DNA of 64,000 nt from JADFNB01 sp036397455 (GTDB taxonomy: Bacteria > Gemmatimonadota > Gemmatimonadetes > Gemmatimonadales > GWC2-71-9), in assembly GCA_036397455.1 (NCBI GenBank), contig DASWIX010000079.1, positions 62,001-126,000 on the forward strand, given 5' to 3'. Shown piece by piece: positions 16,510-25,212 of the stretch. Position 1 is the stretch's first letter; every line of letters starts with the position of its first letter. The notes beneath the pieces are model-generated. The model searched no databases. It was not told the origin of the DNA and saw only the letters and a program-made list of their open reading frames with translations. The translations under genes were made by a program, and so were the position numbers.

Positions 16510-17696
16510 AACAGCCGCTCCACCGCGTCGAGTACGTGGGCGGCCACCTCGACCTTCGTCGTCCGCGCAATCGGCGTGTCGGCATCGGCGGTGATCAACG
16601 TCACGCGATTCGTTTCGACCTCGGCCCCCGCGTCGTCCGCGTGGACGTTGAGCACTACGAGGTCGAGGCCCTTGCGGGTGCGTTTGGCGCGCGCCCGCGC
16701 CACGCCGTCCTCGGTCTCGTACGCGAACCCGACCGTCACGCTTCCCGCTTTGCGCGACGACCGGGTGGTCTCGAGGATGTCCTCGGTCGGGTCCATCTCG
16801 ACCGTAAGGATGCCGTCACCCCGTTTGCGTTTGCTCGCCAGCGGCGACGAGGGGCGAAAGTCGGCCGGGGCGGCCGCCATCAGCAGGGCGTCCGCGTTTC
16901 CCACCAAGCCCAGCACCGCCGACGCCATCTCGGCGGTCGTTTCGACCGCGATCCGTGTCGGTCCATGCGGTGCCGGTAGTGGCGTCGGTCCGGCCACCAG
17001 CGTCACGTCAGCGCCGCGGGCGTATGCCTCCGCCGCGAGCGCGAACCCCATGCGTCCACTGGAGATGTTCGTCAGCACGCGGATGGGGTCGAGATGCTCT
17101 CGGGTGGGCCCCGCGGTGACGACCACGCGGCGCCCATCGAGCTTGCTCGCGCGGCGATCCAGCAGGCGGCGCGCCTCGATCAGCACCGTTTCCGGCTCGC
17201 TCATCCGTCCCGGGCGGTCGCTGGGGCCCTCGGCGAGCGCGCCGACCTCGGGACCCACCACGTGCCAGCCGCGCGCGCGCAGCGTGGCGAGATTGGCCTG
17301 TGTGGCCGGATGGGCGAACATCGCGTCGTTCATCGCCGGCGCGACGAGCACCGGCCCGGTACGTGCCAGCAACATCGTGGTCAAGAGATCGTCGGCCAGC
17401 CCCTGGGCGGCGCGGGCAATGAGATGCGCGGTAGCGGGTGCGAGAACGACCAGGTCGGCTTCCTGCGCCAGGCTGAGGTGCGCCAGCGGGCGACCACGGT
17501 CCCACAACGACGTGTGGACCGGCCGGCCGGTGAGCGCTTCAAACGTCACCGGCCCAACGAACTCGGCGGCCGACGCCGTGAGCACCACATCGACCGCCGT
17601 TCCAGATTCCGCGAGCCGTCGGGCGAGCGTGCACGCCTTGTAGCTCGCGATTCCGCCCGACACGCCGAGGAGCACGTGCCGGCCGGCGAGGGTCAC
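16506..17696 (-). CDS. coaBC: Phosphopantothenoylcysteine synthetase/decarboxylase
   Basis: A 396-residue bifunctional CoA-biosynthesis flavoprotein. The CoaC half has VLLGVSGGIASYK, the decarboxylase His in the T-x-N-x-H-type segment, and PAMNDAMF. The CoaB half starts near residue 180 with VVTAGPTREHLDPIR and SSGRMG and binds CTP. GTG 17696 overlaps the rpoZ stop as GTGA, which fixes the start; the open frame further upstream is a shadow. The rpoZ-coaBC order is widespread in bacteria. Confidence 0.95.
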   Translation of the reverse strand: MTLAGRHVLLGVSGGIASYKACTLARRLAESGTAVDVVLTASAAEFVGPVTFEALTGRPVHTSLWDRGRPLAHLSLAQEADLVVLAPATAHLIARAAQGLADDLLTTMLLARTGPVLVAPAMNDAMFAHPATQANLATLRARGWHVVGPEVGALAEGPSDRPGRMSEPETVLIEARRLLDRRASKLDGRRVVVTAGPTREHLDPIRVLTNISSGRMGFALAAEAYARGADVTLVAGPTPLPAPHGPTRIAVETTAEMASAVLGLVGNADALLMAAAPADFRPSSPLASKRKRGDGILTVEMDPTEDILETTRSSRKAGSVTVGFAYETEDGVARARAKRTRKGLDLVVLNVHADDAGAEVETNRVTLITADADTPIARTTKVEVAAHVLDAVERLL

Positions 17697-17905
17697 GTTT
17701 CTTGCCGCCGACGTCGGATGAGCTTGTAGGTCAACCCTCCGGACGCCAATTCCTCGAGCGAGCGGGTCGTGAGCTTCTCTTCCAACTCGACCGACCGGTC
17801 GCGTGGAAAGTCGTTCACGTAACGCGCGAACTTGGCCGCCACGAGCACACCGAGATACTTGTTCCCGGCACGGCGGGCGACTTCCAGGGGTGTCACGATC
17901 CGCAT
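17693..17905 (-). CDS. rpoZ: RNA polymerase omega subunit
   Basis: A 70-residue omega subunit, which stabilises RNA polymerase assembly. MRIVTPLEVA and an Asn-Lys-Tyr start resemble the omega N-terminus, with AKFARYVND and a C-terminal basic RRRR tail. It is assigned mainly by size, motif pattern and its position between gmk and coaBC. ATG 17905 has AGGAG six bases upstream. The frame continues upstream only as a shadow of gmk. Confidence 0.85.
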   Translation of the reverse strand: MRIVTPLEVARRAGNKYLGVLVAAKFARYVNDFPRDRSVELEEKLTTRSLEELASGGLTYKLIRRRRQET

Positions 17906-17913
17906 GTACGCTC

Positions 17914-18558
17914 CTACTCTCCGCCCATGTGGGCAATATGGGTCGCCAGGTCGGCACCCAGCGTTTGCAGTGTTTCCGTCAGCTCCGCCGAGCGAGCCGG
18001 GCGGCGCGCTTCCGCATCGAGGATCGTCGCGACCTGTGACACGGCTTCCGTCTTGTCGGCATTGACGACGACGTAATCGTACGAAGGCGCTTCCCGCAAT
18101 TCCTCGATCGCGCGGCTGAGCCGGCGAATGACGTCGACGTGCCGTTCGGTATCGCGCCCGCCGAGACGCTGCACCAGCGCCTGCGCGGACGGAGGAATAA
18201 TAAAGACACTGACCACATTTTGGCACCGCTCGCGTACTTGCCGAGCGCCCGCGACCTCGATGTCGAGCACGACGTGTTGCCCCATTCCCTGCAACCGGTC
18301 GACCTCGCTCTTGAGTGTGCCGTAGCGGTTGGCGCCGTATTCGGCCCACTCGATGAACTCATCGGCCGCCACCCGCCGATCGAATGCCGCGTCATCGATG
18401 AAGAAGTAGTCGACTCCGTCCCGTTCTTCGCTCCGCGGGGCCCGCGTCGTCGCGGATATCGAGTAGCCGAGATCGTCGCGCGCGGCCAACAGCGCCTTGG
18501 CAATCGTCGTCTTGCCGCCACCCGACGGCGCCGACAGGATCAGCAGGAACGGTGTCAC
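17914..18558 (-). CDS. gmk: Guanylate kinase
   Basis: A 214-residue kinase converting GMP to GDP. The P-loop LSAPSGGGKTTIAK is at the N-terminus, the GMP-binding region has ISATTRAPRSEE and DGVDYFFID, and VLDIEVAGARQV follows. The usual GMK helix-lid is present. The start overlaps the yicC stop by four bases, and rpoZ follows after eight bases. Confidence 0.95.
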   Translation of the reverse strand: MTPFLLILSAPSGGGKTTIAKALLAARDDLGYSISATTRAPRSEERDGVDYFFIDDAAFDRRVAADEFIEWAEYGANRYGTLKSEVDRLQGMGQHVVLDIEVAGARQVRERCQNVVSVFIIPPSAQALVQRLGGRDTERHVDVIRRLSRAIEELREAPSYDYVVVNADKTEAVSQVATILDAEARRPARSAELTETLQTLGADLATHIAHMGGE

Positions 18559-19433
18559 TCGAGGTTCTCGAGCTGTTCGCGCATCTTGTCCAGCTCGCCC
18601 TTCATGGTGATCACCGCGCGCGCAATCTCGCTGTCGTTCGCTTTGGAGCCGATCGTATTGACCTCGCGTAACATCTCCTGCGCGAGGAACCCGAGCGCGC
18701 GTCCCGCCGCCGCATCTGCGGAGAGCGTCTCCCGGGCGGCCTGGATGTGCGCGTCCAGGCGGACGATCTCCTCCGTGATGTCGAGCCGATCGGCCATGAT
18801 GGCAATTTCCTGCGCCAGGCGCTGCTCGTCGAGCTCCGTCCCATCCAGCAGGGTACGCACCGCGCTGCGCAAGCGGTCCCGCTCGGCCGACACCCGATGC
18901 GGCGCGCGCGCACGCACCGCGTCGAGCAGCGTGGCGATCGCGTCGAGTCGCATGAGCAGTTCCGCACCAAGCACCACGCCTTCCCGGGTACGCATCGCGC
19001 TGACGCCGTCGAGCGCCTGCTGCACGACCGCGAGAAACCCGTCGAGCGGCACCGACGTGTCGGCCCGGTCGGTCTGGTAGAGGAGCACATCGGGTTGCCG
19101 GGCGACAAACTCGACATCCACGTCACCCGGCAAGTCGAACTCGGCCTTCAGTCGCGTCACGGCCCCCAGCACCGCCCGCGCGCGGTCGACGTCCACGCCG
19201 ACATCCGTCCCCCGTTCCGGATCCTCGACCCATCGCGCCGACAGCGACACGTGCCCGCGCTCGATGCGCTCCCGCAACGTGCGCCGCAGCGTTTCTTCGG
19301 CCGGTTGCAACGCGGTCACCAACCGCATCTGCACGTTGAAATGCCGGTGATTGACGGTGCGGATTTCCACGTGGATTCGACCGCCCGCGAGCGGGCCGTC
19401 CGCGACCCCGAATCCGGTCATCGACTTCGGCAC
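18555..19433 (-). CDS. yicC: YicC-family endoribonuclease
   Basis: A 292-residue YicC/YloC protein. The N-terminal signature is KSMTGFG, EIRTVNHRHFNV follows, and the C-terminal DUF1732 block ends with ANDSEIARAVITMKGELDKM, the conserved tail. YicC proteins have been described as endoribonucleases affecting sRNA turnover. It is the first gene of the yicC-gmk-rpoZ-coaBC string; AGGA lies about 10 bases upstream of the ATG. Confidence 0.92.
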   Translation of the reverse strand: MPKSMTGFGVADGPLAGGRIHVEIRTVNHRHFNVQMRLVTALQPAEETLRRTLRERIERGHVSLSARWVEDPERGTDVGVDVDRARAVLGAVTRLKAEFDLPGDVDVEFVARQPDVLLYQTDRADTSVPLDGFLAVVQQALDGVSAMRTREGVVLGAELLMRLDAIATLLDAVRARAPHRVSAERDRLRSAVRTLLDGTELDEQRLAQEIAIMADRLDITEEIVRLDAHIQAARETLSADAAAGRALGFLAQEMLREVNTIGSKANDSEIARAVITMKGELDKMREQLENLE

Positions 19434-19498
19434 GTTGGCGATTCCTCACACGGTTGGGGGGCGTAACGTACCCGGTCGGGAATCGTCGCGGAAGGCGC

Positions 19499-21301
19499 TC
19501 AGTTCTCGAAGGTCCAGCGCACGCCGAACGTTTGTGCCGTTCGCGGCACTTCGTGGCCGGGCACAAAGTGCTCGCGCGAACGGTACAGATTGGCCATGCC
19601 GTAGAACAAGCGGAATCGGGCGATTTCCAATTGCAGGAACCCGTCGTAGAAGGTGGCGCCCACGAGCGGAATCGGCGCCCCGTTCGCATCGCGCCCAGCC
19701 AGGCCGGTACTCCAGGACTCCATGGCGAATTGGAACTTGAACTCAAACGCGCCACTGCGAAACGTGCGGAAGAACTTCGAGCGGAGCGTGATTTCGGCCC
19801 GAGCGTGATTGGGCGGCTGGAAATCCACCAGGGTGCCCCCGGTCGGGTGGGAGTACCATCCGCGCAGGGCCCACGGCCCCGCACGCAGCGTGAGGTCGGC
19901 CACGATCCAGCGCGCGCGCGGCGTGGCACCGAGGTCCGCGATCGCCGGGAACTCCGTAAACCGGAGCGGCGCAAAACGCGCCCGATCGACCAGGGACAGA
20001 TGCCCGGCTACCCGGCGGGAGGACACGCCGGCGCGCACCGCGCGATCGTTGGTGCGTTGCGTGGAGTCGGTCGTCAGGATCGGTGCCGCCACCGCCGCAT
20101 CGTCCGCGACTTCGCCTGCGAGCGAGAACGGACCGCGGTAGAGACTCACCATCGCATGCGCGCGGCGCGAGGTCCCACCGCCCGCGTGCCGCTCCCACAT
20201 CCAGTCCGCCGCGAGCGACAGGAAGGTCAGCGGCGTCCAGCCGGCCCGCGCGTCGAACCCGTTGCGCGTGAAATGATCGCCCAGGCGTCCGGTGATTTCC
20301 GCGTTCGCGCGCCGATCGGTGTAGCCGAACCCCAGAAAGACCCGCCGATACGTCCGGGCATCGACCAGACTGTCGGGCGACAACGAATCGGGACTCCACC
20401 TGGTGGTGACGAGACCCGCATGGGTCCAGAACCCGTGCCGCCCACCGCGCTGCGCGCTGGTGAGGCGGACGATCGCGTCGGTACGTCGCCCGCGCCGTTC
20501 CGGCACGAGGAGATCCTCGACACCCGTGGAATCCCGGGTATACGTCTGTCGCCGCACTTCGAACGTGGCCGCGGTCGATGCGGTTGGAGCCCACTCGGCT
20601 TTTCCCCAGAGATCGAACCAGGTGGCATCACGCCGCGGATCTTGCGCGCCTTCCGACCCGAAGAAATCGGCGGCGAGGTTGATGCCGACGCCGTTGGCCC
20701 ATCGTTTCTGAAACAGACCGGCGTAGGCGCCGGTGTTGAAGTCGCCGCTGACGACACGCACCAGCGAGCGGGTCGAGATCGCTTCGTGGCGCTCCGACAC
20801 CAGATAGACCCGCAATCGGCCAGGCAAGACCTCCACCTCGATGCGCTCGAACGGAAACAACGAGATGCGGCCTGGGTCGACCGCCACGGAGTCGGGCCCG
20901 ATCGGCACCATCGGCACGCCGTCCCACAGGATCTCGAGGGCAGTGATGCCGCGTCCGGCATACATCACCGGCGCAGGCTGTCCGATAAACCCCGATCGCG
21001 CGACATAGACGCCCGGCACCTCTCCCAGCAGATCCGCCACGGTGTACCCGCGCGTCCAGAGCAGGGAGTCCCGGGTGAAGACGATGCGCGAGCCAGGCGC
21101 GAGCGGCCCGGCGGGTGTTTCGGTGACCGGCAGGGGGATGGCGCGGGCGTCGCGCTCCCGCGCGGCGGCGCTGATCGAATCGGCGCCCGTGGCTGCAACC
21201 GTGGTATCCTGGGCGATAAGCCGGGAAGCGGCCACCGCCGCCAGCGCGAGCGCGAGCGCGAGCGCGAAGGCCGCCGGGGCGCCGCCCCGTCCCGGACTCA
21301 C
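19499..21301 (-). CDS. TonB-dependent receptor-like outer membrane protein
   Basis: A 600-residue outer-membrane protein. It has a signal peptide built on an Ala-Leu repeat ending ASRLIAQ, a plug domain (about residues 70-190: TVADLLGEVPGVYV, PVMYAGRGI, IEVEVLPG) and then a long run of amphipathic beta-strands rich in Trp, Tyr and Arg. The barrel is smaller than in classical siderophore receptors (about 400 residues). The substrate is unknown. GTG 21301 overlaps the pepA stop as GTGA. No TonB box is obvious. Confidence 0.75.
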   Translation of the reverse strand: MSPGRGGAPAAFALALALALAAVAASRLIAQDTTVAATGADSISAAARERDARAIPLPVTETPAGPLAPGSRIVFTRDSLLWTRGYTVADLLGEVPGVYVARSGFIGQPAPVMYAGRGITALEILWDGVPMVPIGPDSVAVDPGRISLFPFERIEVEVLPGRLRVYLVSERHEAISTRSLVRVVSGDFNTGAYAGLFQKRWANGVGINLAADFFGSEGAQDPRRDATWFDLWGKAEWAPTASTAATFEVRRQTYTRDSTGVEDLLVPERRGRRTDAIVRLTSAQRGGRHGFWTHAGLVTTRWSPDSLSPDSLVDARTYRRVFLGFGYTDRRANAEITGRLGDHFTRNGFDARAGWTPLTFLSLAADWMWERHAGGGTSRRAHAMVSLYRGPFSLAGEVADDAAVAAPILTTDSTQRTNDRAVRAGVSSRRVAGHLSLVDRARFAPLRFTEFPAIADLGATPRARWIVADLTLRAGPWALRGWYSHPTGGTLVDFQPPNHARAEITLRSKFFRTFRSGAFEFKFQFAMESWSTGLAGRDANGAPIPLVGATFYDGFLQLEIARFRLFYGMANLYRSREHFVPGHEVPRTAQTFGVRWTFEN

Positions 21302-22788
21302 CGGCGCGCGCGCGCCAGCACGAACTCGGTGAACAACCGCACGCCGGTTCCCGCCGGGCCCTTGGCGAGATCCGGCCGATCGGCGTCGGTATAGGCCGTG
21401 CCCGCCACATCGAGGTGCGCCCAGGAATACCCGTCCACGAACTCGCGCAGGAACCAGCCTGCCGTGATCGAGCCGGCGGGACGCCCGCCCGAGTTCTTGA
21501 CGTCCGCGACATCCGACTTGATCTGGTCGCGGTATTCATCCCATAACGGGAGTGGCCAGCAGCGCTCGCCGGCTCGATCCCCGGCCCGCCGTATCTCGTC
21601 GAGTAGCTTGTCGTCGTTCCCCATGAGCCCCACCGCGTGGTGACCCAACCCGATGACCACCGCCCCGGTCAGCGTGGCGATGTCGACGACGCAATCAGGC
21701 GTGAAACGCCGTACATACGACAGCGCATCGACCAGGACGAGCCGGCCCTCCGCGTCGGTATTGATGATCTCGATCGTCTTGCCCAGGTGGCTCTTGATGA
21801 TATCTCCCGGCTTGACGGCCGTGCCCGAAGGCAGGTTCTCGGTGGTGGGAATGACGCCAACGACGTTGATGGCCGGCTTGAGCTGTCCCAGCACCTCGAA
21901 CAGACCCAGCACCGCCGCCGCGCCCGACATGTCGTATTTCATCTCCTCCATGTTCAGCGCCGGCTTGAGCGAAATGCCACCGGAATCGAACGTGACGCCC
22001 TTGCCGATGACCGCGACCGGTGCCGAGCGCCCCTTGCCGCGATACTCGAGCGTAATGAGACGCGGTTCCTCCCGCGTCCCCTGCGCCACCGCGAGCAGCG
22101 CCCGCATTCCCTCGGTCTCGAGCTGCGCCGGACCCAGGACATTCACCTTGAAGTGATACGCCTTGCCCAGTTCGCGAGCGATCTGCGCCAGATACGACGG
22201 CGTGCACACGTTGGACGGGAGGGCCTGCAGATTGCGAGCGAGCTTCTGGCCGACGGCGGTCGCCGCGCCCACCCGCAGCCCTGCGTCGATTTCGCCACGC
22301 TCCTCCCGGGTCGCGATGATGTCGATGGACTTGATGGGGAGCTTGTCGTCGCGCACGGCCTTGAGGTCGTGGAACCGCCATGCGCCCTGCCCCGCGCCCT
22401 CGATCACGACCTGACCGACCGCGCGGGCGGGTACGCCGCCGCGAGACTCGTGGACCAGGTGGAACGCCAGTGACCGGACACCCAACCCGAGGGCGCGGCG
22501 CGTGGCGATGGCCGCCGCCCGGCGAATCGCGCCGCGCGTGACCTCGGACGTCCTGCCGAGCCCGACCAGCAACACGCGCTTGGAACCGGAGCGGCCGTAC
22601 AACAACGCGGTTTCGTCGCGATCGCCGCTGAAGTCCCCGAGCGCGACGAGACCGGCGATCGCGCCGCCGAGCGCAGCGTCGAGTCCAAGCAAAGATGTCG
22701 GGATTTTGCCGCTGATCTTCCCTACCGCGACGGCAAGGAACTCGACGCTCACCCGCTCGAGCGGGACGACTTTCGCCGACGATTGCAC
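21298..22788 (-). CDS. pepA: Leucyl aminopeptidase (M17)
   Basis: A 496-residue two-metal aminopeptidase. The metal-binding and catalytic motifs are GKGVTFDSGGISLKP, YDMSGAAAV and the M17 signature NTDAEGRLVLVDAL. Cytosolic hexamer that trims N-terminal residues; some PepA proteins also bind DNA in recombination and regulation. The start is a GTG at 22788, six bases after icd. The next gene, the TonB-type receptor, overlaps by four bases, an unusual pairing of a cytosolic and an outer-membrane protein. Confidence 0.95.
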   Translation of the reverse strand: MQSSAKVVPLERVSVEFLAVAVGKISGKIPTSLLGLDAALGGAIAGLVALGDFSGDRDETALLYGRSGSKRVLLVGLGRTSEVTRGAIRRAAAIATRRALGLGVRSLAFHLVHESRGGVPARAVGQVVIEGAGQGAWRFHDLKAVRDDKLPIKSIDIIATREERGEIDAGLRVGAATAVGQKLARNLQALPSNVCTPSYLAQIARELGKAYHFKVNVLGPAQLETEGMRALLAVAQGTREEPRLITLEYRGKGRSAPVAVIGKGVTFDSGGISLKPALNMEEMKYDMSGAAAVLGLFEVLGQLKPAINVVGVIPTTENLPSGTAVKPGDIIKSHLGKTIEIINTDAEGRLVLVDALSYVRRFTPDCVVDIATLTGAVVIGLGHHAVGLMGNDDKLLDEIRRAGDRAGERCWPLPLWDEYRDQIKSDVADVKNSGGRPAGSITAGWFLREFVDGYSWAHLDVAGTAYTDADRPDLAKGPAGTGVRLFTEFVLARARR

Positions 22789-22794
22789 GTGCCC

Positions 22795-24006
22795 TCAGCC
22801 TTTGCTCAGGTGCTCGATGACGGCGTCGGCGAAGCCCGACGTCGGTACCTTCGTGGCCCCGGGCATTTGCCGTGCCAGGTCATACGTCACGGTACCGGCC
22901 TGGATGGCCCCTTCAATGCCGGTGACAACCGCCGCGGCCACATCGTCCCAACCCATCTCTTCGAACATCATGACGCCGGAGAGCATCACACTCGCCGGAT
23001 TGACCTTGTCCTGCCCGGCGTACTTGGGTGCGGTCCCGTGTGTGGCCTCGAACAGCGCCACGCCGTCTCCGATATTGGCACCCGGCGCCATCCCGAGTCC
23101 ACCGACCTGCGCCGCGCACGCGTCGGAGAGATAATCGCCGTTCAGGTTCGGCGTCGCGATCACGGAATACTCGGCCGGCCGCAGCAGCACCTGCTGAAAC
23201 ATCGCGTCGGCAATCCGGTCCTTGACGATGATGCGCCCCCCCACCCCTTCGTTACCGACCTCGTTCTCGAGAATGGTCACGTCGGCGAACACCTCCCGCG
23301 CGACCTCATAACCCCAGTCGCGGAACGCGCCCTCGGTGAACTTCATGATGTTGCCCTTGTGCACCAAGGTCACCGATGGGCGACCCCGGTCGATCGCGTA
23401 TTGGATGGCGCGTCTCACCAAGCGCTTGGAATTGGTGGCACTCATCGGCTTGATCCCGATGGCGGCTCCCTCCGCGATGTGGGCGTCGGACCATTCGATC
23501 AGGAGTTCGCGCAGTTTGGTCGCGTGCTCGGAACCGGCCTCATACTCGATCCCCGCGTACACGTCCTCGATGTTCTCGCGAAAGATGACGACGTCGAGTT
23601 TTTCCGGCTCGCGCACGGGCGAGGGAACGCCGGCGTAGTAGCGGACGGGACGGACGCACGCGTAGAGGTCGAGCACGTGCCGCATCGCGACGTTAAGCGA
23701 GCGAATACCGCCACCGACCGGGGTGGTCAGCGGCCCCTTGATGGCAAGGCGATGCTGCTTGATGGCGTCGAGCGTCGCGGCGGGCAACCACTCGCCGGTT
23801 TCACGCTGGGCTTTTTCCCCTGCCAGGATCTCTTGCCACACGATCCGGCGGGTGCCGTGAGAGGTATGATGGACCGCGGCATCAAACACGCGACGCGCGG
23901 CATTCCAGATGTCGGGGCCGATCCCATCCCCTTCGATAAACGGGACGATCGGGTCGTCGGCGACCACGTATTTCCCGTCGTGCCAGGTCATCGTCGTTCC
24001 GGTCAT
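22795..24006 (-). CDS. icd: NADP-dependent isocitrate dehydrogenase
   Basis: A 403-residue E. coli-type isocitrate dehydrogenase. TTPVGGGIRSLNVAMRH contains the Ser that AceK phosphorylates in enteric bacteria; LRPVRYY-like VRPVRYYAGVPSPV and RENIEDVYAGIEY form the substrate site, and GDYLSDACAAQVGG the metal and cofactor site. It makes 2-oxoglutarate and NADPH. Two in-frame ATGs (24006, 23991) are possible starts. The open 87-base gap on its 3' side of the OMP gene may hold its promoter. Confidence 0.95.
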   Translation of the reverse strand: MTGTTMTWHDGKYVVADDPIVPFIEGDGIGPDIWNAARRVFDAAVHHTSHGTRRIVWQEILAGEKAQRETGEWLPAATLDAIKQHRLAIKGPLTTPVGGGIRSLNVAMRHVLDLYACVRPVRYYAGVPSPVREPEKLDVVIFRENIEDVYAGIEYEAGSEHATKLRELLIEWSDAHIAEGAAIGIKPMSATNSKRLVRRAIQYAIDRGRPSVTLVHKGNIMKFTEGAFRDWGYEVAREVFADVTILENEVGNEGVGGRIIVKDRIADAMFQQVLLRPAEYSVIATPNLNGDYLSDACAAQVGGLGMAPGANIGDGVALFEATHGTAPKYAGQDKVNPASVMLSGVMMFEEMGWDDVAAAVVTGIEGAIQAGTVTYDLARQMPGATKVPTSGFADAVIEHLSKG

Positions 24007-24093
24007 AACTCACGGTGTCGGTTGGTGGTTTGAAGGCGCACCGTCGGCCGGGAGATCGAGGGCAGGCCCGCGACGGGCCCGAACCCAGGCCAG

Positions 24094-24633
24094 CTAATGC
24101 CAGGTCACTCCGATTGTCATCAGCGCAAGCGAGTCACGGCGATCGGAAATGACCTGCAACAAGAAATCCAAGGTGGCGGTGAGAAACAAGTTGTCCGCTA
24201 TTCGCAGATCGTACCCGACCCCGAGCGCGCCGCCCACGCCGACGTCGGTCAGGCGTCCCGGACCGGCGCTGGCCAACGAGACCGACTGCGTCGCCAGCCC
24301 CACACCGGCCTTCACGAACCCCGCCGGTCCGGCGGGATATACCAACGCCGCGCCCATGATGTTACCGCGGAGTGCCGTCGTCTGGTTCTGGTCACGTCCC
24401 CAGCCTGTCAGTTCGCCGCCGACCAACAGCCAGGGATTCACGGTGCCGCCGAGCCGGACCTGGCCGGCCCCACCACCGCGGGCGGCCGGCGGACCGGAGA
24501 GATGGTAACCACCCCCGACCCCGAACCCGATCCAGAGTCCCTCGTGTGGTGACGCGGCTTGTTGGGCGATGAGGGACGATGCGAGCGAGGGGACGACCAG
24601 CGCCGCGGCCAAGCCCCAACCGAGGGACCTCAG
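24094..24633 (-). CDS. Small outer-membrane beta-barrel protein (probable CTG start)
   Basis: About 179 residues: a signal peptide (LRSLGWGL..., ending SLIAQQA) and then a barrel-like pattern with Gly-rich alternating strands (GLWIGFGVGGGYHL, LLVGGELTGWGR, FVKAGVGLATQSV, TATLDFLLQV) ending in a strand closed by TWH. The frame is open to 24720, but the extra 29 residues have no signal-peptide character and overlap the upstream gene. CTG at 24633 sits in a CTGA overlap with the upstream stop and lets the protein begin right at the signal peptide. Role unknown. Confidence 0.65.
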   Translation of the reverse strand: MRSLGWGLAAALVVPSLASSLIAQQAASPHEGLWIGFGVGGGYHLSGPPAARGGGAGQVRLGGTVNPWLLVGGELTGWGRDQNQTTALRGNIMGAALVYPAGPAGFVKAGVGLATQSVSLASAGPGRLTDVGVGGALGVGYDLRIADNLFLTATLDFLLQVISDRRDSLALMTIGVTWH

Positions 24634-25211
24634 ATGAAGACCCGACCCTTGGTAAACGCCCAATTCTCCCAAAACCGGGCGTAGTAGAAGCGGGTGCGTT
24701 CCTGCGGAACCTTCCACCACGGGTGTTCGGGGTCGTCGATGGGCGCTCTGACGCGGGCGTCTTCCAGACGCACCCGCTCCTCACAGAACGGGCAGAGATA
24801 CTCGTCTTCGTCCGGCGGGAGCCACCAGACGTACGGCGCGCGTGCCACCTGCGGCCAGACCCCGCAGCGGTGGGAGGTCGGGCGCGCCAGGTCGGGCAAC
24901 CCACCGACGTCCTGATGGAACCCGCAGAAGCGGCACGCCCGGTACCGGCGGCCGCGACCCCCGACCCGCGGGCCGTAGAATCCGGTGCGCCCGCATTGGG
25001 GGCAGGCGCCAGGATCACGCCCTTCCGCGAACACCGCGAAACACTCCTCGTCCCAAGCCGCAGGGTCGTAGCGCACGTCGGGCGTGGCCGGTGGAGCGGG
25101 TGTGGGGATGCCGATGGAGTCGCGTTTGGTCACAGACGTATCAGGTTGCGGCGGTTTTTGGAAACGCTGGAATTTATCCCGGATTCCCGAGTCTTCCAGG
25201 GTCTGGATCAC
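24630..25211 (-). CDS. Multi-zinc-ribbon protein of unknown function
   Basis: A 193-residue soluble protein I do not recognise. It has a Pro-rich N-terminal third, then CPQCGRTGFYG and CRFCGF (first ribbon), a lone Cys in HRCGVWP, and CPFCEERV (another knuckle), followed by Arg/Trp-rich sequence. The open frame extends to 25352 over the neighbouring gene; GTG 25211, next to that gene's TAA, is the likely start. It is sandwiched between a membrane protein and an outer-membrane barrel with overlapping or touching ends. A role in DNA, RNA or metal binding is possible but unproven. Confidence 0.6.
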   Translation of the reverse strand: MIQTLEDSGIRDKFQRFQKPPQPDTSVTKRDSIGIPTPAPPATPDVRYDPAAWDEECFAVFAEGRDPGACPQCGRTGFYGPRVGGRGRRYRACRFCGFHQDVGGLPDLARPTSHRCGVWPQVARAPYVWWLPPDEDEYLCPFCEERVRLEDARVRAPIDDPEHPWWKVPQERTRFYYARFWENWAFTKGRVFI

Positions 25212-25212
25212 A

